Of a stretch of DNA of 15,882 nucleotides, positions 1 to 7,784 are shown piece by piece. A program made the translations under genes and the position numbers. This DNA comes from an uncultured Flammeovirgaceae bacterium. GTDB lineage: Bacteria; Bacteroidota; Bacteroidia; Cytophagales; Cyclobacteriaceae. The stretch covers positions 1-15,882 of the forward strand of contig CAMPJM010000027.1 in NCBI GenBank assembly GCA_946886805.1, in the 5' to 3' direction. Below the pieces are notes generated by a model. It was not told the origin of the DNA. It searched no databases and saw nothing but the letters and a program-made list of their open reading frames with translations. How positions within the stretch are numbered: the first letter of the stretch is position 1; each line of letters starts with the position of its first letter.

Positions 1-31
1 AAAAGATTAAATGAGAGTCTTTCTTCAAATA

Positions 32-1210
32 TTATTTATTGTCTATTAAACCTCTTCCACTTTTTTTGATAATCCCCTCTTCTTGCAATTCTTCTGCCAA
101 TACATCCAATAAGCCGTTCACGAATTGTTTGCTTTTAGGTGTACTGTATATTTTTGAAATATCAATGTATTCATTAATAGATACTTTAACGGGAATACTT
201 GGAAAGTTAATCATTTCACACAAAGCCATTTCCAAAATAACTCTGTCGGTTGCTGCAATTCGCTCTACATCCCAGTTTTTGGCTTTTTTAGATATTAAAG
301 CCTGATATTGATCGTCGTGCTTAATGCATTCGGAAAATAGTGTAAGAAAAAAATCCCTGTCATCTTCCCAATTCCCGGACAACTCCACCAACTGAGGTTC
401 CGATTCCAATCCATCCTCTGCAATCGACTTTATAGTTTTCTGAACCATGCTCTTTAAAATGCTTTTATTTTCCGTCCAGTTAATATCAGCCTCTTCCCAG
501 TAACTCTGCAAAGCCTCATTCTTAAATATCATATTTTTGACGATATGCAGCAAGATTTGTTTGTCTTGCTGGAATGTTGGTGAATCAACCTTCAAATATT
601 CCTGATAGGCTTCATCTTTTAGCAATATCTCTTTAAACCACTGACGAACATTTTCCCGCTCTTCAACCCAGTCTAAATTCGATTTTATTGCATCGATTTT
701 GAGTGCCTTGCTATTTACGAAACGATGGATTATTTTGTTGTTATGAAAATTTAAAGCACCAACAGGCAAAATTCTCCCGGCTTTTTGACTGTTTCTTTCC
801 TGTTCTACCTGCGACAATTCTGCCCATTCGATCAACAGAAGTAAGAAACGAATATAATAGTCATTTATTTTCTCAGTTTCAGAAAGCATTTGTTTTCTGA
901 AAAATTCAAAGTCTTTTTTAACCAGTTGTTTATAATAGGTTAAAGCTTCGGAAGCAACATTTTGCACAACATCAGAAATGCCTTGGGAGACTTTTATATT
1001 ATCGGTTTGATAATATTCCTCAAACAACCGAACGGCTTCTTTTTTGTTGTTGTCCAGCACTTTTTTATCCTGAAATTCCATAGAATTAAGGTCAGGAGCA
1101 AAAGATTCTTTGATGAGGTCAATTGCAATATGATAATCAGATTGTTTGCTTTGTTTAAAAGCATAAACACTCTGCATTGCCTTAATTCGTAATGATCTTC
1201 TATTAAGCAT
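32..1210 (-). CDS. nusB: Transcription antitermination factor NusB, long Bacteroidota form
   Basis: NusB binds boxA RNA with NusE (ribosomal protein S10) and supports antitermination, notably on rRNA operons. The last ~80 of 392 residues are a clear NusB C-terminal region: NWDVERIAATDRVILEMALCEM, then IPVKVSINEYIDISK and KQFVNGLLDVL (about residues 312-372). The first ~20 residues (RRSLRIKAMQSVYAF) match the first NusB helix. Between them lies an insertion of over 200 mostly helical, charged residues with no motif I recognise; E. coli NusB is only 139 aa. Long NusB proteins are, from memory, usual in Bacteroidota, so this is probably lineage-typical and not a fusion. Start: ATG at 1208-1210 places the helix-1 motif at the very N terminus, as expected. 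It lies 84 bp downstream of the dehydrogenase gene on the same strand, so co-transcription is possible. Identification is firm; the role of the insertion is unknown. Confidence 0.95.
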   Translation of the reverse strand: MLNRRSLRIKAMQSVYAFKQSKQSDYHIAIDLIKESFAPDLNSMEFQDKKVLDNNKKEAVRLFEEYYQTDNIKVSQGISDVVQNVASEALTYYKQLVKKDFEFFRKQMLSETEKINDYYIRFLLLLIEWAELSQVEQERNSQKAGRILPVGALNFHNNKIIHRFVNSKALKIDAIKSNLDWVEERENVRQWFKEILLKDEAYQEYLKVDSPTFQQDKQILLHIVKNMIFKNEALQSYWEEADINWTENKSILKSMVQKTIKSIAEDGLESEPQLVELSGNWEDDRDFFLTLFSECIKHDDQYQALISKKAKNWDVERIAATDRVILEMALCEMINFPSIPVKVSINEYIDISKIYSTPKSKQFVNGLLDVLAEELQEEGIIKKSGRGLIDNK

Positions 1211-1294
1211 TAATCAAAATTTGAAAGAACGAAATGTTTGCAATATGGGCAAACTAAACGATTTTAATGGTGAAATGATTTCTTATTTATTACT

Positions 1295-2398
1295 CTAATA
1301 GGATAGTTTTACTTTTCCTATATCATTAATTCTTTTTACAGCAAGTTTTATAGCCGCTTCCTGGGAACTGATGCCTTCTGATTCAGATATATTTAAAATA
1401 TCGAGGCAGGTGTCGTATATTTTTTCTGCTTGTAAATAAGCCAACTCCCGTTTATAACCACCCAAGTACTCGGCGTAAACATTTATGAGGCCACCGGCAT
1501 TAATTAAAAAATCCGGAGCGTACACAATCCCTTTATCCATAAGCATTTTACCGTGCACCGGTTCGTCCTTTAGCTGGTTATTAGCAGCTCCGGCTATTAT
1601 TTTGCATTTCAACCTTGGGATAGTGGCATCATTTATTGTTGCTCCCAACGCGCATGGTGCGTATATGTCTACGTTCTGGTCATATATTTCATCCTGGCTA
1701 ACCACCCTTGCTCCGTACTCACGCGCAACAAGTTGTAGTTTTTCTTCAGAAATGTCGGTAATAAACACTTCTGCATTTTCTTTTTTCAAATAATCTACCA
1801 GGTGTGTTCCTACCTGACCCACTCCTTGTATGGCAACTTTTTTGCCCACCAGACTGTCTGTTCCCCACACTTTTTTTGCTGCTGCTTTCATTCCCAGATA
1901 GGTGCCATAAGCGGTAACAGGTGAAGGATCGCCCCCGCCTCCCATAGTTTCGGGAAGACCAGTTACATGCTTTGTTTCCATAGCAATGAATTCCATGTCC
2001 CTGGTCTTCATATTAACATCTTCGGCGGTGATATACCTTCCACCCAAACTTTCTATAAAGCGACCGAACCGTCGTAAGAAAGCTTCACTTTTTATTTTTT
2101 TCGCGTCCCCGATAATGACTGCCTTTCCTCCCCCAATATTTAAACCTGATATGGCTGCTTTAAAGGTCATTCCCCGAGACAATCTTAGCACGTCCGTTAC
2201 AGCTTCCTGATCTGTGGCATAATTCCACATCCGGGTGCCTCCCAATGCAGGGCCTAAGGTAGTATTATGGATTCCTATAATTGCTTTTAAACCAGTTGGC
2301 TCATCGTGACAAAAGACTAACTGTTCATGACCCAATGCTGATATTTCTTCAAAAAGAGAAATATGTTGTTTCTTTTCAATTTCTTTTATTTCCTCCAT
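1295..2398 (-). CDS. Leucine-type (Glu/Leu/Phe/Val family) amino acid dehydrogenase
   Basis: NAD-dependent oxidative deamination of a branched-chain or aromatic amino acid to its 2-oxo acid and ammonia, in the cytoplasm. The 367-aa protein has the family N-terminal domain with GPALGGTRMW (49-58), MTFKAAISGLNIGGGKA (77-93) and RYITAEDVN (121-129). Lys80, Lys92 and Asp127 have exactly the spacing of the substrate-binding Lys68, catalytic Lys80 and Asp115 of Bacillus leucine dehydrogenase, shifted by 12. The Rossmann domain begins at about 185 with GVGQVG (192-197). The catalytic residues are therefore all present. Substrate preference (Leu, Val or Phe) cannot be read from sequence alone, so I give no symbol. 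The gene is divergent from the ABC exporter and 84 bp upstream of nusB. An exact TAnnTTTG motif lies 84 bp before the start. Confidence 0.93.
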   Translation of the reverse strand: MEEIKEIEKKQHISLFEEISALGHEQLVFCHDEPTGLKAIIGIHNTTLGPALGGTRMWNYATDQEAVTDVLRLSRGMTFKAAISGLNIGGGKAVIIGDAKKIKSEAFLRRFGRFIESLGGRYITAEDVNMKTRDMEFIAMETKHVTGLPETMGGGGDPSPVTAYGTYLGMKAAAKKVWGTDSLVGKKVAIQGVGQVGTHLVDYLKKENAEVFITDISEEKLQLVAREYGARVVSQDEIYDQNVDIYAPCALGATINDATIPRLKCKIIAGAANNQLKDEPVHGKMLMDKGIVYAPDFLINAGGLINVYAEYLGGYKRELAYLQAEKIYDTCLDILNISESEGISSQEAAIKLAVKRINDIGKVKLSY

Positions 2399-2425
2399 CC
2401 TTTAAATATAATTTATCGTTTATTA

Positions 2426-2433
2426 TATCTTTG
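2426..2433 (+). promoter_or_regulatory. Candidate -7 promoter element for the ABC exporter (TATCTTTG)
   Basis: Exact TAnnTTTG match on the plus strand in the divergent gap, about 133 bp before the exporter GTG. It lies closer to the dehydrogenase start than the minus-strand candidate at 2482-2489, so the two divergent transcripts would overlap in their leaders. No good TTG -33 box is visible. Moderate to low confidence. Confidence 0.3.
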
Positions 2434-2481
2434 CCTTATCGTCCTCTTGTCAACAATATTAGTCTTTGATTGAAAATAACG

Positions 2482-2489
2482 CAAAATTA
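2482..2489 (-). promoter_or_regulatory. Candidate -7 promoter element for the dehydrogenase (TAATTTTG)
   Basis: On the minus strand this reads TAATTTTG, an exact match to the Bacteroidota -7 consensus TAnnTTTG. It would start transcription near 2475 and give a leader of about 75 nt before the dehydrogenase ATG. I see no clear TTG -33 element at the right distance, so this rests on the -7 box alone. Confidence 0.4.
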
Positions 2490-2566
2490 CTTTTTTTCTG
2501 GTAGTTTTTTCTACTTTATAGGAAATATATATGAACCGATAAGAGGCCAAAACGTTTTATACCACT

Positions 2567-4354
2567 GTGAAAGATTTAAAGTTTTTAAACAAGTATTTAC
2601 TGAAGTATAAGTACCATCTTATTTTAGGTACTGTTTTCATAATCATCTCTAATATCTTCGCTATTTTTCCTGCGCAAGTAGTCAGATATGCCTTTAACTT
2701 AATTCAGGAGAATATCTCTTTGTATAAATTGTACAACGGGTTTGACAACCAAAGTATCATTTACGACATTTTTGCAAGCAGTATTTTTTTCTACGGGATC
2801 ATTATTTTAATAATGGCTCTTTTACGTGGGATTTTCCTTTTCCTTGTAAGGCAAACAATTATTGCCATGTCCAGGCATATTGAGTTTGATTTGAAAAATG
2901 AAATTTACAGGCACTATCAGTCCCTGCCATTAAGCTTTTACAGGAAAAATAACACAGGTGATCTGATGGCGCGGATTTCTGAGGATGTCAGCAGGGTAAG
3001 AATGTATTTGGGGCCGGCAATTATGTATGGGCTCAACCTTTTCACCTTATTTTTTATGGTTATTCCCATCATGTTTTCAATCAATACCCGGCTTACTTTA
3101 TATTCACTTATACCACTCCCCTTATTGTCCATAAGCATTTATTATGTTAATAATCTTATTGATAGGCGCTCTACAGAGATTCAAAAGAGCCTCTCGGGTC
3201 TATCGACTTTTGTTCAGGAAGCATTTTCGGGAATCAGGGTGCTAAAAGCTTTTGTTCGTGAAGACGATTCTGCAAGAAAATTCATTATTGAGAGTAACGA
3301 TTATAAGGAAAAATCTATCGGTCTTACCTTTGTGAACGCCCTGTTTTACCCTCTCATAGTGGCTTTAATTGGTCTGAGTGTTATTCTCACAGTTTATATA
3401 GGCGGTCTGGAAATATTTAAAGGATCCATCACTGCCGGCCACATAGCCGAGTTTATTATTTATGTGAATTTACTTACCTGGCCTGTCACCTCAGTGGGTT
3501 GGATTACCAGTATTGTCCAAAGAGCCGCGGCCTCTCAAAGGAGGGTTAATGAGTTTATGCACACTAAGAATGATATTGTTTCGACTAGGGAGCTTGAAGC
3601 TGAACTTAAGGGACACATCATTTTTGACAATGTGAGTTTCAGCTTTCCCGATTCCGGTACAAAAGCTTTACAGCATGTTTCTTTTGAGGTGAAGCCAGGT
3701 GAATCAATCGCCATAATAGGTACTACGGGTTCAGGAAAAAGTACTATAGCAAACCTAATCCCGCGGATGTATGATATTACAGGCGGGAAAATCTTAATAG
3801 ACGAAATGGATATTAAGGATTATAACTTATCGAACTTGCGAAGCCAGATTGGTTATGTCCCACAAGATGTTTTTCTGTTTTCTGATTCGATAAAAAACAA
3901 TATCGCCTTTGGAAATATAAATTTGTCCAAAGATCAGATATACCAGGCCGCAAAAGATGCAGATCTGTATGAAAATATAATCGGCTTTCCTTTGGGTTTT
4001 GAAACCCGCCTTGGTGAAAGAGGCATTACCTTATCCGGTGGACAAAAGCAAAGAGTATCGATCGCCAGGGCCATTGCAAGGGAACCGAAAATTTTAATAT
4101 TAGATGATTCTCTTTCTGCGGTTGATACGAAAACAGAAAATGCTATCCTAAATAGTCTTAAAAGGATTATGGAAAATAGGACAAGCATAATTATTTCGCA
4201 TCGGGTTTCATCTGCAAAATTAGCCGATAAAATCATTGTTTTAGATGATGGAAAAGTAATTGAGCAGGGAACAAATGAATCTTTACTGTCTACAAATGGT
4301 GTTTACAGAGAATTGTACAACAAGCAACTACAGACAGATGAAATTGTGGATTGA
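2567..4354 (+). CDS. MsbA/BmrC-type ABC exporter, transmembrane and ATPase domains fused
   Basis: Half-transporter of the ABCB/MsbA class in the inner membrane that exports a hydrophobic substrate such as a lipid or drug; the substrate is unknown. Residues ~15-320 are the membrane domain with about six hydrophobic segments. Residues ~350-590 are the nucleotide-binding domain: Walker A GTTGSGKST (385-393), Q-loop Gln433, signature LSGGQ (489-493), Walker B ILILDD (509-514), SLSAVD D-loop, and switch His545. The residue after the Walker B aspartate is Asp514, not the usual catalytic glutamate, as in one subunit of heterodimeric exporters (BmrC-like DDSLSAVD). Start: GTG at 2567, because the frame is closed by TAA at 2540 and no other start codon lies between; MKDLKFLNKYLLKYKY is a typical N terminus. 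The gene stands alone on the plus strand, convergent with rodA. Confidence 0.92.
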   Translation: MKDLKFLNKYLLKYKYHLILGTVFIIISNIFAIFPAQVVRYAFNLIQENISLYKLYNGFDNQSIIYDIFASSIFFYGIIILIMALLRGIFLFLVRQTIIAMSRHIEFDLKNEIYRHYQSLPLSFYRKNNTGDLMARISEDVSRVRMYLGPAIMYGLNLFTLFFMVIPIMFSINTRLTLYSLIPLPLLSISIYYVNNLIDRRSTEIQKSLSGLSTFVQEAFSGIRVLKAFVREDDSARKFIIESNDYKEKSIGLTFVNALFYPLIVALIGLSVILTVYIGGLEIFKGSITAGHIAEFIIYVNLLTWPVTSVGWITSIVQRAAASQRRVNEFMHTKNDIVSTRELEAELKGHIIFDNVSFSFPDSGTKALQHVSFEVKPGESIAIIGTTGSGKSTIANLIPRMYDITGGKILIDEMDIKDYNLSNLRSQIGYVPQDVFLFSDSIKNNIAFGNINLSKDQIYQAAKDADLYENIIGFPLGFETRLGERGITLSGGQKQRVSIARAIAREPKILILDDSLSAVDTKTENAILNSLKRIMENRTSIIISHRVSSAKLADKIIVLDDGKVIEQGTNESLLSTNGVYRELYNKQLQTDEIVD

Positions 4355-4360
4355 TTTTTT

Positions 4361-4415
4361 AGACAGTAGATTTTAGACTATAGATTTAGACTGTAGACGT
4401 TAGACTGTAGACGTT
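4361..4415. repeat. 14-bp tandem repeat (AGACTGTAGACGTT type), four copies
   Basis: Units 4388-4401 and 4402-4415 are identical (AGACTGTAGACGTT). The two preceding units, 4361-4374 (AGACAGTAGATTTT) and 4375-4387 (AGACTATAGATTT, one base shorter), are diverged copies. A fragment, AGATAAAAG, follows at 4416. Each unit is itself built from two AGAC/TAGA half-units of about 7 bp. The array begins six bases after the exporter stop codon. Confidence 0.85.
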
Positions 4416-4476
4416 AGATAAAAGAGAAACACAAAGTAGATAAAAAAAGCAATTGGCAGTAGAATATGCAAGTAAC

Positions 4477-4500
4477 GTAGAGACAAGGCATGCCTTGTCT
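4477..4500. repeat. REP-like element: GTAG head plus perfect 20-bp palindrome
   Basis: GTAG at 4477-4480 is followed directly by a perfect palindrome at 4481-4500 whose left arm is AGACAAGGCA. A GTAG tetranucleotide beside a short palindrome is the hallmark of REP sequences mobilised by RAYT (REP-associated tyrosine) transposases. From memory, very similar GTAGAGACAAGGC elements are dispersed between genes in Bacteroidota. There is no T tract on either side, so it is not a standard terminator, though it could protect a transcript end. Confidence 0.7.
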
Positions 4501-4632
4501 TCGAAAATACACAAAACGAGAATTAGCGCCAAGAACAAAGAGCCGCTGTAGCAATAGAAACTTCGGAAGTCTTTGCCGAGATTAGACAGAAGCAGGGGAT
4601 CAAGCACCTAAAGACATTCGGAAAAAAGTGCT

Positions 4633-4704
4633 TAGCAGATCCGAGTATTCGCACATTCCCAAATTACACATTTGTACATCTAATCATCAGCACACCCGCA
4701 CATC
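4633..4704 (-). repeat. Degenerate 8-bp tandem repeat array (RATGTGCN type)
   Basis: Read on the minus strand from 4704 down, the sequence falls into about nine units of 8 bp: gatgtgcg, ggtgtgct, gatgatta, gatgtaca, aatgtgta, atttggga, atgtgcga, atactcgg, atctgcta, with one 1-bp phase shift in the middle. The consensus is roughly RATGTGCN. It lies just downstream of the rodA stop codon. From memory, octamer arrays of this kind (ATGTGCTA/ATTTGAGA) occur between genes in Bacteroidota genomes; their function is unknown to me. Confidence 0.6.
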
Positions 4705-4710
4705 CATCCT

Positions 4711-5982
4711 CTACCGCACCAATACCTGCATTCTATGCGCATCCAATTTTACCAAAATGAAAAGTAAAATGGTGAAAGACCACAGAGAGGAACCGCCATA
4801 GCTAAAGAATGGCAATGGAATTCCAATGACAGGAGCTAGCCCTATGGTCATGCCAATATTTACTAAAAAGTGGAAAAACATAATTGAGGCCACAGAATAA
4901 CCATACACTCTGGCAAATCGTGATTTTTGTCTTTCCGCAATAAATACCACCCGCAATAGTAAAAAAACGAACAAAGAAATAAGTACAAAGCTTCCTATCC
5001 ACCCATGCTCTTCCCCAATAGTGCAGAAAATAAAATCGGTACTTTGCTCTGGCACAAAATCAAACTTGGTTTGAGTTCCTTCCAAAAATCCCTTGCCCGC
5101 TAAACCTCCCGAACCTATTGCAATTTTGGATTGGGTCACGTTCCATCCATATCCTAAAGGGTCAGCATCGGGGTTTATTAAAGCTTTGATACGGTTTTGC
5201 TGATGAGGTTGCAATACATCTTCTACTACATAATCCACACTGAATATAACCCCGACAATAATAGCAGCGGCAGCAGTTACAGAAATTATCCTTTTGATAT
5301 TCTTCTTCCCGATGCCAATTATTAATAATGTTAAAACGCCCACTCCTATAATCAGGTAAACCTGGTTGACCATAAGCGTAAGCACGAAAATGGCTATACC
5401 TGCCAAACCAATAATAATAAAAAGCGGGTTTAAGCCTTCTCGGTAAAAAACGATAATGAAAGCAGCAAATACCATTGCTGAACCTGTATCGTTCTGAAGT
5501 AGAATGAATATCGGTGGTATGGTAATTATGGCCCCTGCAATTGCCAGATCTTTCACTTTATCCAATTTAACCGTTGAGACCTCAAGGAATTTGGCAACTG
5601 CCAGTGCAGTGGCGAATTTGGCGAACTCTGCCGGCTGGATTCGGAAAGGGCCGATTTCGAACCAGGCCTTTGCGCCTGCTACCTCTCTTCCGAATAACAT
5701 TACCATGAGCAGCATCACCATAATGATCGCATAAAATATATAGGCGAATGAATTATAGAATCTAAAATCCATCACCATGATCACAATAATTAATAGGATG
5801 CTAGTCCCGATCCAGATCAGTTGCTTTCCGGAATTTAGTGATATATCAAAAATATTTTGTTGTTGCTGTTCATCATAGACAGCAGCAAAAATATTTAACC
5901 AGCCAAGAAAGACCAATAATCCATACAGGACTATTATAACCCAGTCGATCTTATTTGCATTTATGTTATCCTGCCTTCTCAA
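4711..5982 (-). CDS. rodA: Rod-shape SEDS glycosyltransferase RodA
   Basis: RodA polymerises glycan strands from lipid II in the inner membrane, paired with PBP2 in the elongasome. The protein has about ten hydrophobic segments and SEDS signatures: GWNVTQSKIAIGSGGLAGKG, GTQTKFDFVPEQSTDFIF (with the conserved Asp of the PEQxTDFIF motif), GEEHGWIG, and a C-terminal PLPFFSYGGSS. Start: I choose TTG at 5980-5982, giving 423 aa beginning LRRQDNINANKIDW (initiator read as Met). It overlaps the PBP2 stop as TTGA. An ATG at 6034-6036 would add 18 residues (MYRQCTIGRLYF...) that overlap the end of the PBP2 gene by 58 bp and do not look like a RodA N terminus. Last gene of the mre cluster; the function call is firm, the start is less so. 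Confidence 0.93.
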   Translation of the reverse strand: MRRQDNINANKIDWVIIVLYGLLVFLGWLNIFAAVYDEQQQQNIFDISLNSGKQLIWIGTSILLIIVIMVMDFRFYNSFAYIFYAIIMVMLLMVMLFGREVAGAKAWFEIGPFRIQPAEFAKFATALAVAKFLEVSTVKLDKVKDLAIAGAIITIPPIFILLQNDTGSAMVFAAFIIVFYREGLNPLFIIIGLAGIAIFVLTLMVNQVYLIIGVGVLTLLIIGIGKKNIKRIISVTAAAAIIVGVIFSVDYVVEDVLQPHQQNRIKALINPDADPLGYGWNVTQSKIAIGSGGLAGKGFLEGTQTKFDFVPEQSTDFIFCTIGEEHGWIGSFVLISLFVFLLLRVVFIAERQKSRFARVYGYSVASIMFFHFLVNIGMTIGLAPVIGIPLPFFSYGGSSLWSFTILLFILVKLDAHRMQVLVR

Positions 5983-7784
5983 TAGATAAATTTCCCTTTT
6001 AAAATATAATCTTCCAATTGTACATTGTCTGTACAACCTTTTATGTATTTCTCAATCATCAACCCTGAAATTCCTGCGGCAGCTCTTGCTCCTTCCCCTC
6101 CATTTTCAACATATACCGCAAGGGCTATTACTGGATTTTCTTTTGGCGCAAAAGCAATAAACACGGAATGGTCTTCGCCTCTGGAATTCTCTACTGTACC
6201 TGTTTTTCCACAAACACTTATATCTTTTACTTTTGCCCTGTACTGTCCGGTACCTTTCTGAACCACTGCTTCCATGGCGTCAATAACAACATCAAAATGT
6301 CGATCGTCAATAGTAGTATATATTTTTTCCTGGTACTTTTCTAAAGGCTCTCCGCCCTCGCCAATGCTTTTTATCAAGTGCGGTCGAATATAATAGCCTC
6401 TGTTTGCAAGTATTGCAGCAAAATTGGCCATTTGTAAGGGTACCACGTTTACTTCGCCTTGCCCAATGGCATTCGAATAGATATTGGAAAACTTCCATCT
6501 ATCGTCGCCATAAATCCTATCGTAAAGTTCAACAGTTGGGATATAACCACTTTTTTCATTTGGCAAGTCTATTCCCAATGTATGGCCAAAACCCAGTTTA
6601 AGCATGTGATCCCGCCATTTTTCCAGGCCAATTTCCGTATCCTTGTATGTATCACTGCTGACCTCTCTGTTCAAGAGTTTTTTATAAACTTCCCTGAAAT
6701 ATGGATTGCATGAAACCGTGATCGCACCTTCCAAATCTTCAAAGCTATGGGGGCCATGGCAACCAATTATACCTCTATTGCATCTTATCCTGGTTTCGGG
6801 AGTAATTACCCCTTCTTGTAAGGCAACCAATGCCTGAGCAATCTTATAAATAGATCCTGGAGGAAATGCACCCATTAGCGGCCTGTTGAAGAGCGGATTC
6901 AGGGTGTCGTTAACTAATTTTTGATAATTCTCACTAAAGTTTCTCCCGGTTAACATTTTAGGATCATAAGTAGGAGCAGACACCATTGCCAGTATTTCAC
7001 CGGTTTTTGGCTCTATGGCAACAATACTTCCAATTTTACCCAGCAATAACGTTTCTGCATATTGTTGCAGATTTATATCCACGGTAGAAATCAGGTTCTG
7101 ACCTCTTATAGATAAGGTATCGTATTCACCATTTTTGAACTTGCCTTTTTCAATGCCCCGGACGTTAACCATTTTATATTTAACGCCAGTTCTGCCTCGT
7201 AGTGGTTTTTCATAAGTAGCTTCAATGCCACTTATCCCTATGTCATCGCCTTGACGATAATAATTGGAAGAATCCCTATCTAGCTTAGATTGGCTAATTT
7301 CCCCGATATATCCAAATACGTTGGCCAGCGCATTATAAGGGTACGACCTGACTGTCCGTGGTTGTATATGAAATCCAGGAAACTTTATCAGGTGTCCTTG
7401 TATTCTGGCAAAATTTTCATTGGATAGTTGCTTCATTAGAACCGAAGGCTTTACATAAGAGTAGTTTTTTGCAACTTTTATCCTCTCGATTAAATCTTCT
7501 TTGGTTAATCCTAATATATTGGCAAACTCCAGCGTATCCAAGTTTTTGATTTCTTTTGGCACAACCATCAAGTTATATACCGGCTGATTATAAACCAAAA
7601 GTTTGCCGTTTCGATCATATATAAGGCCTCGGTAGGAAGGCTCTATGTCTTTCCTGACAATGTTGTTTTCTGCCGCAAGTTTGTAATTGCTATCCCATAC
7701 CTGAATGAAGAATAGCTTTATAATGAAGATTAACCCAATTAAGATGAAGGCTATCTGTATTATAAAATGTCTGTTGTCATTCAT
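5979..7784 (-). CDS. mrdA: Penicillin-binding protein 2, elongasome transpeptidase
   Basis: Class B PBP that cross-links peptidoglycan during side-wall growth with RodA; anchored in the inner membrane with a periplasmic catalytic domain. The 601 residues contain one N-terminal membrane segment (about 8-28), a PBP dimerisation/pedestal region (RGLIYDRNGKLL at 52-63), and a transpeptidase domain with all three motifs: SxxK as SIYK (311-314), SxN as SCN (358-360) and KTGT (527-530). SNAIGQGEVNVVPLQMANF is also typical of PBP2. Tyr replaces the usual Phe/Leu in SxxK, a mild change. Start: ATG at 7782-7784 overlaps the mreD stop as ATGA, which supports both the start and translational coupling. 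It overlaps the proposed rodA start downstream. Confidence 0.96.
   Translation of the reverse strand: MNDNRHFIIQIAFILIGLIFIIKLFFIQVWDSNYKLAAENNIVRKDIEPSYRGLIYDRNGKLLVYNQPVYNLMVVPKEIKNLDTLEFANILGLTKEDLIERIKVAKNYSYVKPSVLMKQLSNENFARIQGHLIKFPGFHIQPRTVRSYPYNALANVFGYIGEISQSKLDRDSSNYYRQGDDIGISGIEATYEKPLRGRTGVKYKMVNVRGIEKGKFKNGEYDTLSIRGQNLISTVDINLQQYAETLLLGKIGSIVAIEPKTGEILAMVSAPTYDPKMLTGRNFSENYQKLVNDTLNPLFNRPLMGAFPPGSIYKIAQALVALQEGVITPETRIRCNRGIIGCHGPHSFEDLEGAITVSCNPYFREVYKKLLNREVSSDTYKDTEIGLEKWRDHMLKLGFGHTLGIDLPNEKSGYIPTVELYDRIYGDDRWKFSNIYSNAIGQGEVNVVPLQMANFAAILANRGYYIRPHLIKSIGEGGEPLEKYQEKIYTTIDDRHFDVVIDAMEAVVQKGTGQYRAKVKDISVCGKTGTVENSRGEDHSVFIAFAPKENPVIALAVYVENGGEGARAAAGISGLMIEKYIKGCTDNVQLEDYILKGKFIY

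Larger units (their letters stand above)
4355..4710. other. Convergent intergenic gap rich in small repeats
   Basis: A 356-bp gap between the 3' ends of the ABC exporter and rodA. It holds a 14-bp tandem repeat (4361-4415), a REP-like palindrome (4477-4500) and a degenerate 8-bp repeat array (4633-4704), each listed separately. The arms AAGCAC (4602-4607) and GTGCTT (4628-4633) could form a weak stem with a 20-nt loop. I see no strong hairpin followed by a T tract, so no intrinsic terminator can be called for either flanking gene. A 73-codon minus-strand frame (4386-4607) reads through the repeats and has no recognisable protein features, so I do not call it a gene. Confidence 0.8.

Noticed and set aside
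1236..1254. Possible terminator hairpin between the dehydrogenase and nusB genes
   Set aside because: The stem is only 6 bp (GTTTGC/GCAAAC, 7-nt loop) with no clean T tract, so it does not support a terminator.
2531..2542. Upstream ATG in frame with the ABC exporter
   Set aside because: It reads three codons and then TAA (MNR stop), so it is not the gene start; nothing marks it as a leader peptide. The GTG at 2567 fits family N termini.
4386..4607. 73-codon minus-strand ORF in the convergent gap
   Set aside because: It reads through the 14-bp tandem repeats and the REP-like palindrome, has no recognisable motif, and has no supporting context, so it is most likely a chance open frame.
4361..4704. 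CRISPR array or mobile-element ends in the convergent gap
   Set aside because: Repeats are 8 and 14 bp in direct tandem with no unique spacers, and there is no transposase or target-site duplication.
5983..6036. N-terminal extension of RodA from ATG 6036
   Set aside because: It overlaps the end of mrdA by 58 bp and encodes residues unlike a RodA start, while TTG at 5982 gives a TTGA overlap with the mrdA stop.
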